Positions 1-9,815 are shown, counted from the first letter of the stretch. The stretch is 64,000 nt of DNA from CAZEQJ01 sp964514385 (GCA_964514385.1 CAZEQJ010000016.1:1-64000); one strand, 5' to 3'. The notes: a model not told the origin generated them from the sequence alone. A program made the numbers and translations.

Positions 1-70
1 TGCAGGGTGAATTGATTTGAGGATGGTTGGTAATCCTGTCATCCTATCATCCTGTGAATCTGGATTCAGA
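1..70. repeat. ATCCTG-type dispersed repeat, copy 1 (left part cut by window edge)
   Basis: The block contains the phrases GAGGATGGTTGG, AATCCTGTCATCCTATCATCC and GATTCAGACAATT. The same phrases recur at 9816-9905, 11914-11960, 12040-12129, 12211-12300 and 12313-12347. Full copies form an imperfect inverted repeat with arms of about 40 bases (GTCxGGATCAGGATT... against ...AATCCTGATTCAGAC). On the minus strand the other copies stand just upstream of a propeller gene leader, so another such gene may lie left of the window. That last point is inference. Confidence 0.75.
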
Positions 71-246
71 CAATTTAAGCAATCAGAGTCATCCAGCTTC
101 CGGAGACTCTGATGCGAAATCTCGAAATGAACTCTTCTCGTCAACTCTCTACTCGAATACTGTTATGCAGAAGAAAAATTATACGTAACTTCTTATTCAA
201 ATTGTTACGTAACTTTTACCCCTTTGGCTGAGATCTGCCATTGACT
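71..246. other. Intergenic stretch with a TACGTAAC element
   Basis: No gene is visible here. At 181-220 a pair of direct repeats reads ATACGTAACTT, a spacer, then GTTACGTAACTTTTA. A close copy lies at 8450-8490. GTTACGTAAC is a 10-base palindrome. It could be a protein-binding site or part of a small dispersed repeat; the sequence does not decide. Confidence 0.5.
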
Positions 247-1419
247 TTAAAAAGTTATATCACGTTTTAATGCATATTGGATAATTACAGGGTTGGAGTC
301 TTCCGTAAGTCCGTAATATGGCCTGACCTTGTCCGTCAACTGGTCTGTATTTAAACCAACTACATCTGTATAATCAATGAAACTGTAGTACTTACCATCA
401 TACCAGGTAAGCGGTGCACTGAATGCTCCCCCATCCACATCATTGATGACATTTTGTATCGCATATATGATGTTGGATTCTTTCTTCCATATAAACCATT
501 GGTTGTAGGCACCATCACTAACTTCCTCAAAATTACCTCTAACAGCCTGAAACATAATATATTGATCATTTTCAATAAGATAGCTGAAGTTTGTGACAAA
601 TTCTGCCTCCGACAGCATCTGCTGAAATTTTTCATAATCCGATTCACTGTCCATGGCTACCATCTCCTCCCTGTCAATTGGGATTGCATATGATCCAAGA
701 TCCAGCGTCACTGTTTTTAATTCCTCATTTGTAACAGTATGTATATCACCTACAATCGTTTGAATATAGGATATATTATCGCCATACTTCCAAATAGTTG
801 AGGCAGTGCCCCCATCATCAATATTATTCAGGTAAGGCAGAAAACTCCAGTTTATATCGCCCGTTTCCCGGTTGTAACTGAATATCGTACCTGTTCCTTC
901 AGGGAGTTTATTGAAAGCCGCATCATAGGCACTGTGCACAATAAGCTCATCACCATCCATAATGATTTCATCCCCTATAAAGGGTACGGTTTCCTGGTCG
1001 ATGAATTGCCCGCTCAGGTCATATCGCATCATACGTCTGGAAGAGCCATCCGAGATTAGCACATACTCTCCTATCGCAACATCGTTTGGGAAAATATACT
1101 CTCCTACTCCCTTGCCCTGCCCACCATATGTAACGGACAGATCGCCCTGAGCATTGACTCTGACCACATTTCTCGATATAAAATCCAGAATAAAATATGT
1201 ATCATCCATGACGATCAGCTTGCCGATATTTCCTATTGGTTGGGCAGATGAAATTGGAAGATAGGATATTTCTCCCTCAATCAGAGAAGACAACATGACT
1301 TCTTCGATGTATTCTACTTTCAGATTTGAAACTTCTGATTGTTGCTCATTTTTTTCGCTGCTGCACCCTGAATAAACAACGGCAAGAAATATAATGAAGT
1401 AAAGGCAGTGCTTCATCAT
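247..1419 (-). CDS. 6-bladed beta-propeller lipoprotein
   Basis: A 390-residue protein with a lipoprotein signal peptide: a charged start, a hydrophobic stretch, then the lipobox VYSGC with Cys at about residue 19. It should therefore be lipid-anchored in the outer membrane or facing the periplasm. The body shows repeated short strand patterns and the GGQGKGxGEYxFPxDVAI type motif (residues about 98-115) of the Bacteroidota 6-bladed propeller family. The C-terminus carries EDSNPVIIQYAL, a variant of the family's tail. It is the last gene of four tandem paralogs, 2 bases after the previous stop. The ligand is unknown. A role as a surface binding or sensing protein is inferred from the fold only. 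Confidence 0.85.
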   Translation of the reverse strand: MMKHCLYFIIFLAVVYSGCSSEKNEQQSEVSNLKVEYIEEVMLSSLIEGEISYLPISSAQPIGNIGKLIVMDDTYFILDFISRNVVRVNAQGDLSVTYGGQGKGVGEYIFPNDVAIGEYVLISDGSSRRMMRYDLSGQFIDQETVPFIGDEIIMDGDELIVHSAYDAAFNKLPEGTGTIFSYNRETGDINWSFLPYLNNIDDGGTASTIWKYGDNISYIQTIVGDIHTVTNEELKTVTLDLGSYAIPIDREEMVAMDSESDYEKFQQMLSEAEFVTNFSYLIENDQYIMFQAVRGNFEEVSDGAYNQWFIWKKESNIIYAIQNVINDVDGGAFSAPLTWYDGKYYSFIDYTDVVGLNTDQLTDKVRPYYGLTEDSNPVIIQYALKRDITF

Positions 1420-1421
1420 GA

Positions 1422-2531
1422 TTACATATTGTAGTTTTGATTTAACGTTCCGATCAGCAGAACAGGGTTATCCTCCAGTCCTACTTCACCCACCTGATCG
1501 AGCAACTGTTGCTGTATGGCTGTAGGTGGATCTTCAAATGTTTCTGTAATTTCAAGCCATCTATCAGCCTGGATAATGAAAATGATACGATCACCCATCA
1601 CATCATACCGGGCAATTTCCCCCTCTTCATGATCCCAGTAACCCATTTTCTCTTGCAGGTTAAGCAATTTGCCTGATGCTGAATCCCATATATAATCGAT
1701 GCCATTTTGAATAGAAATGGATGAATAGTCTTCACTTACTTCGATGGTAGTTTCCTGAACTGTAAAAGTGATTAGATGCTGAAGGCGTTCACCCGCGAAA
1801 AGCATATTACCCCTGGATGACTGCCCCTGGTTTACTTTATCCGGTATTACGAAAGCAGCTAAAGGTTTTAATTCCCGGTCTTTCAGTGAAAACAGAGTAT
1901 CGCTGGTTGCCGGTATATAGTAACCTCCCTCAAGCCATCCTAAACGCCCAACACCATAGCGCTGTTCATCCTTTTTCGGAGCCGTATTGATTACATTGCC
2001 CTCCAGGTCAAGAATAAAAGACGAATATTCCGGATAGCCTCCGATGCATAGAATTTCATCTCCTATCCGCTCCATAAGCATTACACGGCCCGGCGTTTCA
2101 ATTGCACCAAACCCCTTTTTACTGATATTTAATTTCAGCAAACTCTCTGTGTTGTAGTTTGAAACGAGAAGCATATCTTCTTCCGGTATAACAAGATAAT
2201 CGGTAATGCCGGTAAATTCCATCGGCCCTTTGCCTTTCTGTGAGAGTTGGCGCTGGTAATTGCCCTGACTATCAAACAAGAGGATCCGATCATTGTCAAG
2301 CGATACTATATAATCATCGCCAATATAAAAACGGGGATATTGACCAATGAGTGAGTTTTCTGATGACTCCAGAGTTACCGCGCAGATATCATTGATTAAT
2401 TCCGAAAAATTAAGTGTCATGGTTCCCGCTGACTTTTCTACGTCAATTACCGATAGTCCGGTCGTTTCGTTTTCCTGTTGCTGACAGGCAAGAAAAAAGA
2501 ATGGAAAAAGGATAAGTATCAGGTTTTTCAT
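1422..2531 (-). CDS. 6-bladed beta-propeller lipoprotein
   Basis: The start is taken at 2531, which gives MKNLILILFPFFFLAC, a clean lipoprotein signal with lipobox FLAC. An in-frame ATG at 2561 would overlap the upstream stop as ATGA but would put ten polar residues ahead of the signal. The protein is about 369 residues. A propeller-type QKGKGPMEF motif follows the first strand pairs. The C-terminal part reads IQQQLLDQVGEVGLEDNPVLL, nearly the same as the next two upstream genes, so the three are close paralogs. It is the third gene of the tandem set, probably one transcript. Its specific binding partner cannot be read from the sequence. Confidence 0.83.
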   Translation of the reverse strand: MKNLILILFPFFFLACQQQENETTGLSVIDVEKSAGTMTLNFSELINDICAVTLESSENSLIGQYPRFYIGDDYIVSLDNDRILLFDSQGNYQRQLSQKGKGPMEFTGITDYLVIPEEDMLLVSNYNTESLLKLNISKKGFGAIETPGRVMLMERIGDEILCIGGYPEYSSFILDLEGNVINTAPKKDEQRYGVGRLGWLEGGYYIPATSDTLFSLKDRELKPLAAFVIPDKVNQGQSSRGNMLFAGERLQHLITFTVQETTIEVSEDYSSISIQNGIDYIWDSASGKLLNLQEKMGYWDHEEGEIARYDVMGDRIIFIIQADRWLEITETFEDPPTAIQQQLLDQVGEVGLEDNPVLLIGTLNQNYNM

Positions 2532-2557
2532 AGTATGATGGAGTATTTTGAAGTTAA

Positions 2558-3664
2558 TCATTTGATTTCGCCAATAATGATGATGGGATTATCCTCCAAC
2601 CCTACTTCGCCCACCTGGTCGATAAGCTTTTGTTGCTCCGGTGTTGGGTTTTCGCGGTTTTCTATCGCTTCGAGCCACTCCGGAGGGCTGATTGTGAATA
2701 GTGCACGATCATTAATGATATGCGGATTAAATCTGCCGAGTGATATATCAAAGAAGCCAAGATTGATGGATTCAAAGTTTTCTACCTGGCCTGTGATTCT
2801 GTTTACTTTAAAACTTCTGTTACCATCACCATTAATCATGATACCGTTATCGGATGTAACTTCTAATTCGGTAAGTACCGGATATAAATACTCATCGGTG
2901 GTATAACCTGCAAAAAGCATATACCCTTTACCCGGGCCGGTACCTAATACAATAGCATCTTCATATTGATATGAAAGAATAGGCTCAAGCTTTTTATTGG
3001 AAAAGCGATACAATGTATCAGCCTCCTTCATAATTAAATACCCTTCTTTATCTCTTGTAATAGCCATACCTCTGCTCATTGAGTTTTCTTTATCTCTTTT
3101 CCACATTAAGGAATCTGTCACATCACCCTGTGGGTCTATCCTGTAGTAGAAATAAGCACCAAAAGATGAAAACCCATCAATATAGCCCTCGACATCAACA
3201 AATAAACTGGTAGGACGGTCAGGTACGGGGATTGTTTCCGGATTTTCGCCATTCAAACCATATGCAATTAATGCATTTTGATTTCCATAATGAGCGATTA
3301 TGAGACGCTTTGAATCGTGAGACATCATTGCTTCATTCAGGTTATTGAATTCGTATGGACCACCTCCTGATTTAGCAAGAATACCTATGAAGTTTCCTTC
3401 AATATCAAACTGACTGATCTGATTGCGATCAACTACTATTATATACTCATCAGAAAACAGATACCAGAAATTCCCTTCAACCACTGAAGAATCATTCGTT
3501 TCAAGACTTACAGCTACCGGATCTGTGATAAAATCAGAAATTTTAAAATCGATAGGGTCTGAATTATCCAGGTTGATAACCTGAAATTCAGCATCAGTAG
3601 CAGATTCATTATTTCCACAGGAAATCAAAATGGCGAATAACGGTATAAGTAACAGGTAACGCAT
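2558..3664 (-). CDS. 6-bladed beta-propeller lipoprotein
   Basis: A 368-residue protein starting MRYLLLIPLFAILISC, with lipobox LISC at residue 16. Like its neighbours it has a SGGGPYEFNNLNE motif near residue 99, where this family usually shows G-x-G-x-G-E-F, and the tail PEQQKLIDQVGEVGLEDNP. It lies 1 base after the stop of the upstream paralog and overlaps or nearly touches the next one. The set is almost certainly co-transcribed. The family is abundant in Bacteroidota and is anchored outside the inner membrane. The ligand is unknown. Confidence 0.85.
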   Translation of the reverse strand: MRYLLLIPLFAILISCGNNESATDAEFQVINLDNSDPIDFKISDFITDPVAVSLETNDSSVVEGNFWYLFSDEYIIVVDRNQISQFDIEGNFIGILAKSGGGPYEFNNLNEAMMSHDSKRLIIAHYGNQNALIAYGLNGENPETIPVPDRPTSLFVDVEGYIDGFSSFGAYFYYRIDPQGDVTDSLMWKRDKENSMSRGMAITRDKEGYLIMKEADTLYRFSNKKLEPILSYQYEDAIVLGTGPGKGYMLFAGYTTDEYLYPVLTELEVTSDNGIMINGDGNRSFKVNRITGQVENFESINLGFFDISLGRFNPHIINDRALFTISPPEWLEAIENRENPTPEQQKLIDQVGEVGLEDNPIIIIGEIK

Positions 3665-3665
3665 G

Positions 3666-4772
3666 TTATTTAAGCTTGGTGATCAATAAAACGGGATTGT
3701 CTTCGAACCCAACATTTTGTGTCGATTCGATAAGCTGCTGCTGAAGCGGGGTCGGGTTTTCAAGGTTGTCAACAGCCTCAAGCCATTGCATGGGCTGAAT
3801 ATCAAAAATCAACTCATTCTTATATACTGATGGGTCGTAATTATAAAATCCGATGTCCAGGTAACCGAGCCGCACAGTATCGATCTGGTGAACGGAGCTG
3901 CCATCGTCAGCGACCTGATAAAACTTCCACTCACGTCCTATGGTCACACTGCTAGATCCATTCACATTCGACTCCTCCCGCAGCATTAGCTCGGGATAAT
4001 AATATCCATTGCTATGAAACCCTACATTGGTGACAAAACCAGGGTTTACCTTTTCACGATCAAATTTTTCATCAAATTTGTATACCAATTCCGGCACAAA
4101 ACTTCGGTTTACAAACTGATACAATGTATCGGAGTCGAAAAGAAAGTAGGGTTTCCCGTCTTTAACCATTACATCAGCCCTGCCACTCGCATCGATTGTA
4201 TTTTTCAGGGTGTCCAGGATATTACCTTCCAGGTCGGAACGAAAAAAGACATAATTTTCACGCATGCTGAAGCCGTATATTTCATCATTTTCAATGAGAA
4301 ATGACTGTGGATTGTAAGGCACATCTATCAGCCCCGGTTTACCTGTCTCAAGATCAAAGCGTATCATGCTTTTTGAAGTTCCGTAGTGCTTGAGATAGAG
4401 ATAGCGCTCATCATCTGACATGTCCAGCCCCTGAATATACTGAAACTCAAACGGGCCTCCGCCGGATTGTGAAAGTTTACGGATATACCGGCCGTTTCGA
4501 TCAAACTGCAACAGCTGGTCCTGGTCATAGACCAATATATATTGTCCTGTTAAAAAATAATTGGAAAACTGACTGACCAATATGGAGTCTGACGTCTGAA
4601 GCGGTATAGCTATCGGCTCAGCGGTCATGGCAGCTATATCAATTTCTATGGATGGCGCCTCATCAAGGTTGATGACCCTCACAGCTTCTTCCCGGGTCTC
4701 CTGATTTTGCTGGCATGAATAAAGAAATATAATGGAAAACAGTAATGAAAATGGTAATACGTATTTGATCAT
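3666..4772 (-). CDS. 6-bladed beta-propeller lipoprotein, first of four tandem
   Basis: The start is placed at 4772, giving MIKYVLPFSLLFSIIFLYSC with lipobox LYSC. An ATG at 4805 adds eleven polar residues before the signal and is less likely. The mature part has the SQSGGGPFEFQYI motif and the tail PLQQQLIESTQNVGFEDNPVL shared with the next two genes downstream. It heads the tandem set, so the promoter should lie in 4773-4979. I saw no clear TAnnTTTG box there. Function: probable surface-exposed propeller lipoprotein of unknown ligand. Confidence 0.83.
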   Translation of the reverse strand: MIKYVLPFSLLFSIIFLYSCQQNQETREEAVRVINLDEAPSIEIDIAAMTAEPIAIPLQTSDSILVSQFSNYFLTGQYILVYDQDQLLQFDRNGRYIRKLSQSGGGPFEFQYIQGLDMSDDERYLYLKHYGTSKSMIRFDLETGKPGLIDVPYNPQSFLIENDEIYGFSMRENYVFFRSDLEGNILDTLKNTIDASGRADVMVKDGKPYFLFDSDTLYQFVNRSFVPELVYKFDEKFDREKVNPGFVTNVGFHSNGYYYPELMLREESNVNGSSSVTIGREWKFYQVADDGSSVHQIDTVRLGYLDIGFYNYDPSVYKNELIFDIQPMQWLEAVDNLENPTPLQQQLIESTQNVGFEDNPVLLITKLK

Positions 4773-4979
4773 GTTTTGAATAGTATTATGAATTGGAATT
4801 TTCATATGTCAAAATGGTCGCTATGGTAATAAATTACAAGTAAACATTAATTAGCGTAATAACGAAATATTTAGTTATATAATTGTGTCATGAGGCGATC
4901 AGGTTTCGGGCGCTAGTTCAGCGATGTAGTATTTATTTTCGTTTATCCGGGTGAGACGACATTACTGCCATTCTTCTCT

Positions 4980-7900
4980 TTATTTCACATATTTTCTCTT
5001 TATCAACAGTGGCAAAAACAGGATCACGCCCAGCATGGAAAATAACAGCCCTCCCACGGTACCGGCGGCCAGTGAAAACCAGAAGGACTGCAGCTTGGCT
5101 TCAATCAAAAACGGGATCATCCCGGCTACAGTAGACGATATCGTCAGCAGGATCGGCATGACCTTATGCTGATAGGCCTTCAGGTAAGACCGCAACGCCC
5201 TGCCGTTTGTCGCTTTTAAGGTGTTGTTATAATCGTTGGCAATAAAAAAGCCGGAGTTCACCGCTATCCCACAGATTAATATCATTGACGCATAGCCTCC
5301 CTGGCCAAAAGGCAGTTCAAACAGGTGGAACGTCAGAAATATACCAATAAAGGCCATCGGGATAATGAGCAGCACGATCAAAGGCTGCCGCAAGGACTCA
5401 AACAAGGCCGACCCAATGATAAAAATAATCACCAACACCAAACCCAGTAGCCAGTACTTTGTACCTTCAGGCTGACGGTAGTCGTATTGCCTTTCCTGAA
5501 TTTTATAGCCTACCGGCAGGATATCATTGGTTTCTTCAATGAATTTTTTCACCACCGCATTTTTCAGCTGGTACGACCCGATATAATCAAAAGCAACGAT
5601 GATCCGGTATTGCTGGTTCTGACGAAAAATCACCTGTGCTGCCTGCTCCTGCTTCACCGTACCCAATGACGCCAGCTTGGTCATGCTGCTATCTCCTGAC
5701 ATCAGGGGATAATTGTTTACATTCCATGCATCTACCCTGTCTTCCTCACGTGGACGCAGGCGCAACTCGCTGTTGATACCGTTAATTTCTCCGCGAAATA
5801 CACTGACCTCATCGGTTCCTATATCATTGATATAGCGGTAGACGTAGTCCGTATTCATATTCAGCCGGGCCAGCTCATTTTTATCCAGATCCATCCGATA
5901 TTGGTATTGCTTTCCATAGCTGTAAGGCCTGCCGAGAATATCGACTTCCTTGATCCGGGTATAGCCCGAAAGTAGTTGCTCACGGAGCTCTTCGGCGATG
6001 CGAATCAGATTTTTATAGTTGTAGCCATATAGATACAGGTTGGTATTGCGGTAACCGGAACTCAGGGAATTACTAAAACCTTGCCCAACACCGTAAATAC
6101 GGCTATCCATTCCTCCGATGGAGATGGCTTTTTCTTCGAGCCTCGCCTTCAGGTAATAAGGAAATGCGGTCATTTCATGCGCTTCATCAAATGTAATCCT
6201 GATGCTTGCACTCCGTATGCCGGTAATATTGGTTTCAAAACGATCTACCTCCTCAAACTGACTTATGAAATTTTCAAGCTCTTTAAATACCTCATTCAAC
6301 TGGTGGATATTCGCTCCCGGCGGCATACTGCCATTTACATATAATGTCGTCTGTTGCTCGCCCCCACTCCTGTAATAGGATTGATAAGACGACCCATGAA
6401 ACAACTGCAATGTCCCGCCAAGCCAGGTTTTAACATGATCATGCAGGTTTTTCTGGTACCACTCATTTCCGATGGTGGCATTGTATATTTTTTCCCCGGT
6501 TGACAAGTCTTCCGGTTTTTCATTTCGTTCGCCCAGCTTATCCGGTAAAAGGTAGATGGGCAATCCAAACAACAACACCAGTGCCACCAGGACCCATTTG
6601 CGCCATTTGGTGATAAAACCGATAACAGGGATATATACCCGGTTCACCCACACCACACGGCGCTTGCCGCGGATCGTACGTTTGCTGATCCTTTTACGCA
6701 AGGGTAGCTTATCCAGTATGGCCGGAATAAAATAGAGCGATATAAACAGTGAAATGATCAGATTAATGGCCAGCACGTAGGCGAAATCAAGCAGTTCGCG
6801 CTGCTCTTCCCGATCCAGAAAATAAAGAATGGACAAGGAGCCTACAGTGGTTAATGTGGCGGCCATGATGGCGACAAAGACTTTTTTGTTATTGTTCAGC
6901 CGTATATGATCGATCATCACAATGGAGTTGTCAATGATAATCCCCAATGATATGGTGAGGCCGGCCAGGGAAAACAGATGCAACTCCACCCCGATCAGGT
7001 AATAGCAGATAAAGGCAATCGCGATGTTGACCCCAATGCTGGCTATCACGATAAACATATAGCGCAGACTACGGCTGATGAGCCAGGTAAAAAGCAACAA
7101 GATCACGATAGACAATGCAACACGCCAGGAAATATCCAGTAATTCTTCATTGAGACGCTCGGTGCTGTCCCATACCAGTATCATCTCCATATTTTCAGGA
7201 ATATTGTCCTGAATCTGCCGGAGTCTGTCTGCCGCTAACTTACTTATAGCCAGTATATTACTGGTTTCCGATGCATAGATGGTAACATTTACTGCCTCAA
7301 GGCCATTTACTCTGAAATAGCGATCGGGATCCCGAACAGTTTGTTCAAGCTTCACCAGCGAAGACAGGTAAATAATGCGATCCCCCACTTTTTTGACAGG
7401 TATTTTATGAACAGGAAAGTCCGTGCCCCTGTCAGACTGCAAACGAACTGCCAATTTCCGTATGGTGGATTGATCTGACATTTCCACCAGCCCGAGAGGG
7501 GATTCACGGGTATAGGTCCGGATGGCATTTTGGATATCATTTGTAGATATGCCATAGGCCGTAAGCTTGTCACGATCGTATATGAGTTCCCATTCAATGG
7601 GGTCACCACCGGTTACATTTACCTCTGCAATGTCTTTTAATTCGGTGAGATCAGGTGTAATGGTATTTTCTGCCCAGGATTGGAGTTCGCGGGCACTATA
7701 TTTTCCAGTAAGGGTGTAGGTAAATAAATGCTTTGGCCCTGAATTGTTGCCCCCGCCCCCGCCGCCATAAGATAATGTGGGATAGGAAGCCCCTTCGGGA
7801 AGCTTGGTGGAAAGTTGGCGAAGCAGGGTACTGATTTCCATGCGTGTCTTGTCGAGGTCGACATCGTCATGAAAATAGAGCGATACCGACGCAAAGCCTT

Positions 7901-8153
7901 CCTGAGTCCAGGACTCGATGTTATAGGTATTGGGTACAGACGCCAGGATATCTTCAAGTTTGGCGGTTACCTCACGTTCGATCACCTCAGGCCCTGTACG
8001 CGGCCAGCCGACCCGCACGGTAAGACTGTTTTGGGAGGTAGAAGGTTGATACTGCATCTTTACTAACGGGATCAGGGCGATGCCAATGATGCTCAGCAGG
8101 ATGAAGATAGTGATGACGCGGAAGGAAGAAACTGTGGTTGGAGTCCGGTTCAT
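4980..8153 (-). CDS. RND-family efflux/transport permease (AcrB/HAE1 type), no adjacent adaptor gene
   Basis: A 1057-residue inner-membrane transporter driven by the proton motive force. The N-terminus has one membrane helix followed by the porter domain (VGWPRTGPEVIEREV). A second block of helices near residues 340-480 carries GIIIDNSIVMIDHI, with the Asp/Asp-containing TM4 signature of proton translocation. After a second porter domain, a final helix block near 880-1050 contains MILICGIAVNSGFFIAN. The length fits the family. No periplasmic adaptor or TolC gene sits next to it, unlike the pump at 12350-16455, so it may share that adaptor or use one encoded elsewhere. The substrate (drug, lipid or metal) cannot be told. 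Confidence 0.9.
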   Translation of the reverse strand: MNRTPTTVSSFRVITIFILLSIIGIALIPLVKMQYQPSTSQNSLTVRVGWPRTGPEVIEREVTAKLEDILASVPNTYNIESWTQEGFASVSLYFHDDVDLDKTRMEISTLLRQLSTKLPEGASYPTLSYGGGGGGNNSGPKHLFTYTLTGKYSARELQSWAENTITPDLTELKDIAEVNVTGGDPIEWELIYDRDKLTAYGISTNDIQNAIRTYTRESPLGLVEMSDQSTIRKLAVRLQSDRGTDFPVHKIPVKKVGDRIIYLSSLVKLEQTVRDPDRYFRVNGLEAVNVTIYASETSNILAISKLAADRLRQIQDNIPENMEMILVWDSTERLNEELLDISWRVALSIVILLLFTWLISRSLRYMFIVIASIGVNIAIAFICYYLIGVELHLFSLAGLTISLGIIIDNSIVMIDHIRLNNNKKVFVAIMAATLTTVGSLSILYFLDREEQRELLDFAYVLAINLIISLFISLYFIPAILDKLPLRKRISKRTIRGKRRVVWVNRVYIPVIGFITKWRKWVLVALVLLFGLPIYLLPDKLGERNEKPEDLSTGEKIYNATIGNEWYQKNLHDHVKTWLGGTLQLFHGSSYQSYYRSGGEQQTTLYVNGSMPPGANIHQLNEVFKELENFISQFEEVDRFETNITGIRSASIRITFDEAHEMTAFPYYLKARLEEKAISIGGMDSRIYGVGQGFSNSLSSGYRNTNLYLYGYNYKNLIRIAEELREQLLSGYTRIKEVDILGRPYSYGKQYQYRMDLDKNELARLNMNTDYVYRYINDIGTDEVSVFRGEINGINSELRLRPREEDRVDAWNVNNYPLMSGDSSMTKLASLGTVKQEQAAQVIFRQNQQYRIIVAFDYIGSYQLKNAVVKKFIEETNDILPVGYKIQERQYDYRQPEGTKYWLLGLVLVIIFIIGSALFESLRQPLIVLLIIPMAFIGIFLTFHLFELPFGQGGYASMILICGIAVNSGFFIANDYNNTLKATNGRALRSYLKAYQHKVMPILLTISSTVAGMIPFLIEAKLQSFWFSLAAGTVGGLLFSMLGVILFLPLLIKRKYVK

Positions 8154-8639
8154 GGTATTAAGATAGTACCCGTGCAGTTAAAATAAAAAAATGGGGAGAT
8201 TATTATGTGGATGAAGATGAAAGACGGTGAAGGTGAAAGGAAATAGCATAGAGTTCGGAGTTCAGAGCTGCTAGCGAGCGATTAGGTGAAAGGTGAAAGG
8301 ATTTAGCACAGAGCTGAGAGCTGCTAGCTCCTGGCTCATGGTTGATGGCTCATGGCGCAAGGTAACATGATGACCATGAATATACCTCGAAGACGAAGCT
8401 CATCGAGGAGTTCCGGCAGTTTATGTCGGGATGTATCGAGACGAGCATTTATACGTAACTTTACAATCAAAAAGTTACGTAACTTTTACTGCATCGACTG
8501 GGATCTATATCGATGGCTGAGCCGATCTTAACGTCCTACAATATTCGGTCTGTACAACGAAGTTAAAGCTCGCCGAGGAGTCCACAACCATCTTGGAGCA
8601 GGGTTGTATCGACACAAGTGCTAACAAATCAACCATTCA
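8154..8639. other. Gene-less stretch with several small repeats
   Basis: No convincing gene. It holds GGTGAAAGGTGAAAGG-like and GGCTCATGG-like short direct repeats (8220-8355). It also has a diverged pair, 8393-8445 and 8557-8615, sharing ACGAAG, CGAGGAGT and TGTATCGA in the same order. The second TACGTAAC element lies at 8450-8490. The mix looks like a dumping ground of small dispersed repeats rather than a functional RNA. Confidence 0.5.
8470..8487. promoter_or_regulatory. 18-base perfect palindrome within the TACGTAAC element
   Basis: AAAAGTTACGTAACTTTT reads the same on both strands. It is the second copy of the element at 181-220, where only the inner ten bases are palindromic. Both copies lie beyond the 3' end of a minus-strand propeller gene (247-1419; 8640-9749 is next to this one), so a dimer-binding operator is possible but unproven. 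Confidence 0.35.
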
Positions 8640-9749
8640 TCAATCCTTAAGTGTATAAATCGCTAAAACCGGATTGCTGTCATCACTAAAATCAGGGAAA
8701 ATATTTTTCAATTCAGCATTTTCATCTAATGCGCTTAATATCTGTGATACTGTATGATATCCGACCACCTTATTCCCCATAAAAGTTATAGGGTTGAAGC
8801 CTAAAGCCGGCTCAAGATCATTGTCCACTTTACCGCAATCAGCCCTAGTACCATTTATGCCAATATATCGCATATATTCACCTCCATCCGTATATTGAAA
8901 CTGCAGCAAGCCATGACCATTTAAAAAACTCACAAAAATCAAGGCATGATTCCTAACAAAACTTTCGTCCAAATTTTTCTCTTTCTCTTCAATGGAAATA
9001 AGGTCACGTGCGAATCTAACCTGGTACCTGGCCATCACCGAGTCTTCAACAATATCATAAATCTTATCTTCAAGTATTGGCACAAACCGTACGATATCCT
9101 GCGTTACATGGGGTGATTGAGCATTGGAGTATAACTGACTCATTTCCTCACCATACGGCATCAATTCTTTTACGATATTCGCATCCAGGTCTGTAATAAT
9201 CAGATTAAATAAATGCTCATTTGTCCAATTATTAAAATTTCTTTTCCAATAAATATAATCACCTGCCGAAGCCATACCAAAAGGGAAAAAATCAACATCA
9301 AAATCTCTCAGAAACTTACCTTCCAGATCATAAACCAATGCTCTTCGGCTATCAAAATCATTTATGATAATCTCATTATGTGTCGTGTTTACTGCAAAAT
9401 CTGCTGGGCGTTTATATTCGCCCGGGCCATTGCCAATGCTACCTATTGACCGAATATATTTTCCGGTTACATCAAATACTTTAACCGGAATTGAGTTATC
9501 AGAAAACCCTGCCGCTGTATAAAATAAGCCGTCATGATGGATCAATCGAACAATATCTCCAATCAATGATTCATCTGTTGCCTCCAGTGGAATATACGCT
9601 ACCTTCTCAAAATAATCCGACAGGACAATACCCTGGCAATCCGTAAGGTCAATCTCTGTGATACCGTTATGCAGTTCGGTTTCTTGTGTAGATGTGGTGC
9701 ATCGAAAAAATAAACATGATATTATTGTAAGGAGAAGCAGTTGTTTCAT
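8640..9749 (-). CDS. 6-bladed beta-propeller lipoprotein
   Basis: The start is chosen at 9749 (MKQLLLLTIISCLFFRC), giving a short hydrophobic signal with a Cys at residue 17. An in-frame ATG at 9770 adds seven polar residues. The protein is about 369 residues with the propeller motif SIGNGPGEYKRPADFAV and the typical tail SDDSNPVLAIYTLKD. It stands alone downstream of an ATCCTG repeat (9816-9905) and a leader (9750-9815). That same leader and the first codons are repeated without a gene body at 11961-12347. No peptide gene is seen next to it. Ligand unknown. Confidence 0.83.
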   Translation of the reverse strand: MKQLLLLTIISCLFFRCTTSTQETELHNGITEIDLTDCQGIVLSDYFEKVAYIPLEATDESLIGDIVRLIHHDGLFYTAAGFSDNSIPVKVFDVTGKYIRSIGSIGNGPGEYKRPADFAVNTTHNEIIINDFDSRRALVYDLEGKFLRDFDVDFFPFGMASAGDYIYWKRNFNNWTNEHLFNLIITDLDANIVKELMPYGEEMSQLYSNAQSPHVTQDIVRFVPILEDKIYDIVEDSVMARYQVRFARDLISIEEKEKNLDESFVRNHALIFVSFLNGHGLLQFQYTDGGEYMRYIGINGTRADCGKVDNDLEPALGFNPITFMGNKVVGYHTVSQILSALDENAELKNIFPDFSDDSNPVLAIYTLKD

Positions 9750-9815
9750 TTCGTTTGATTTATCAGACAATTAAATTAACGAATAACCTCCGGGATTGAA
9801 AATAGAGTGTTTTCT

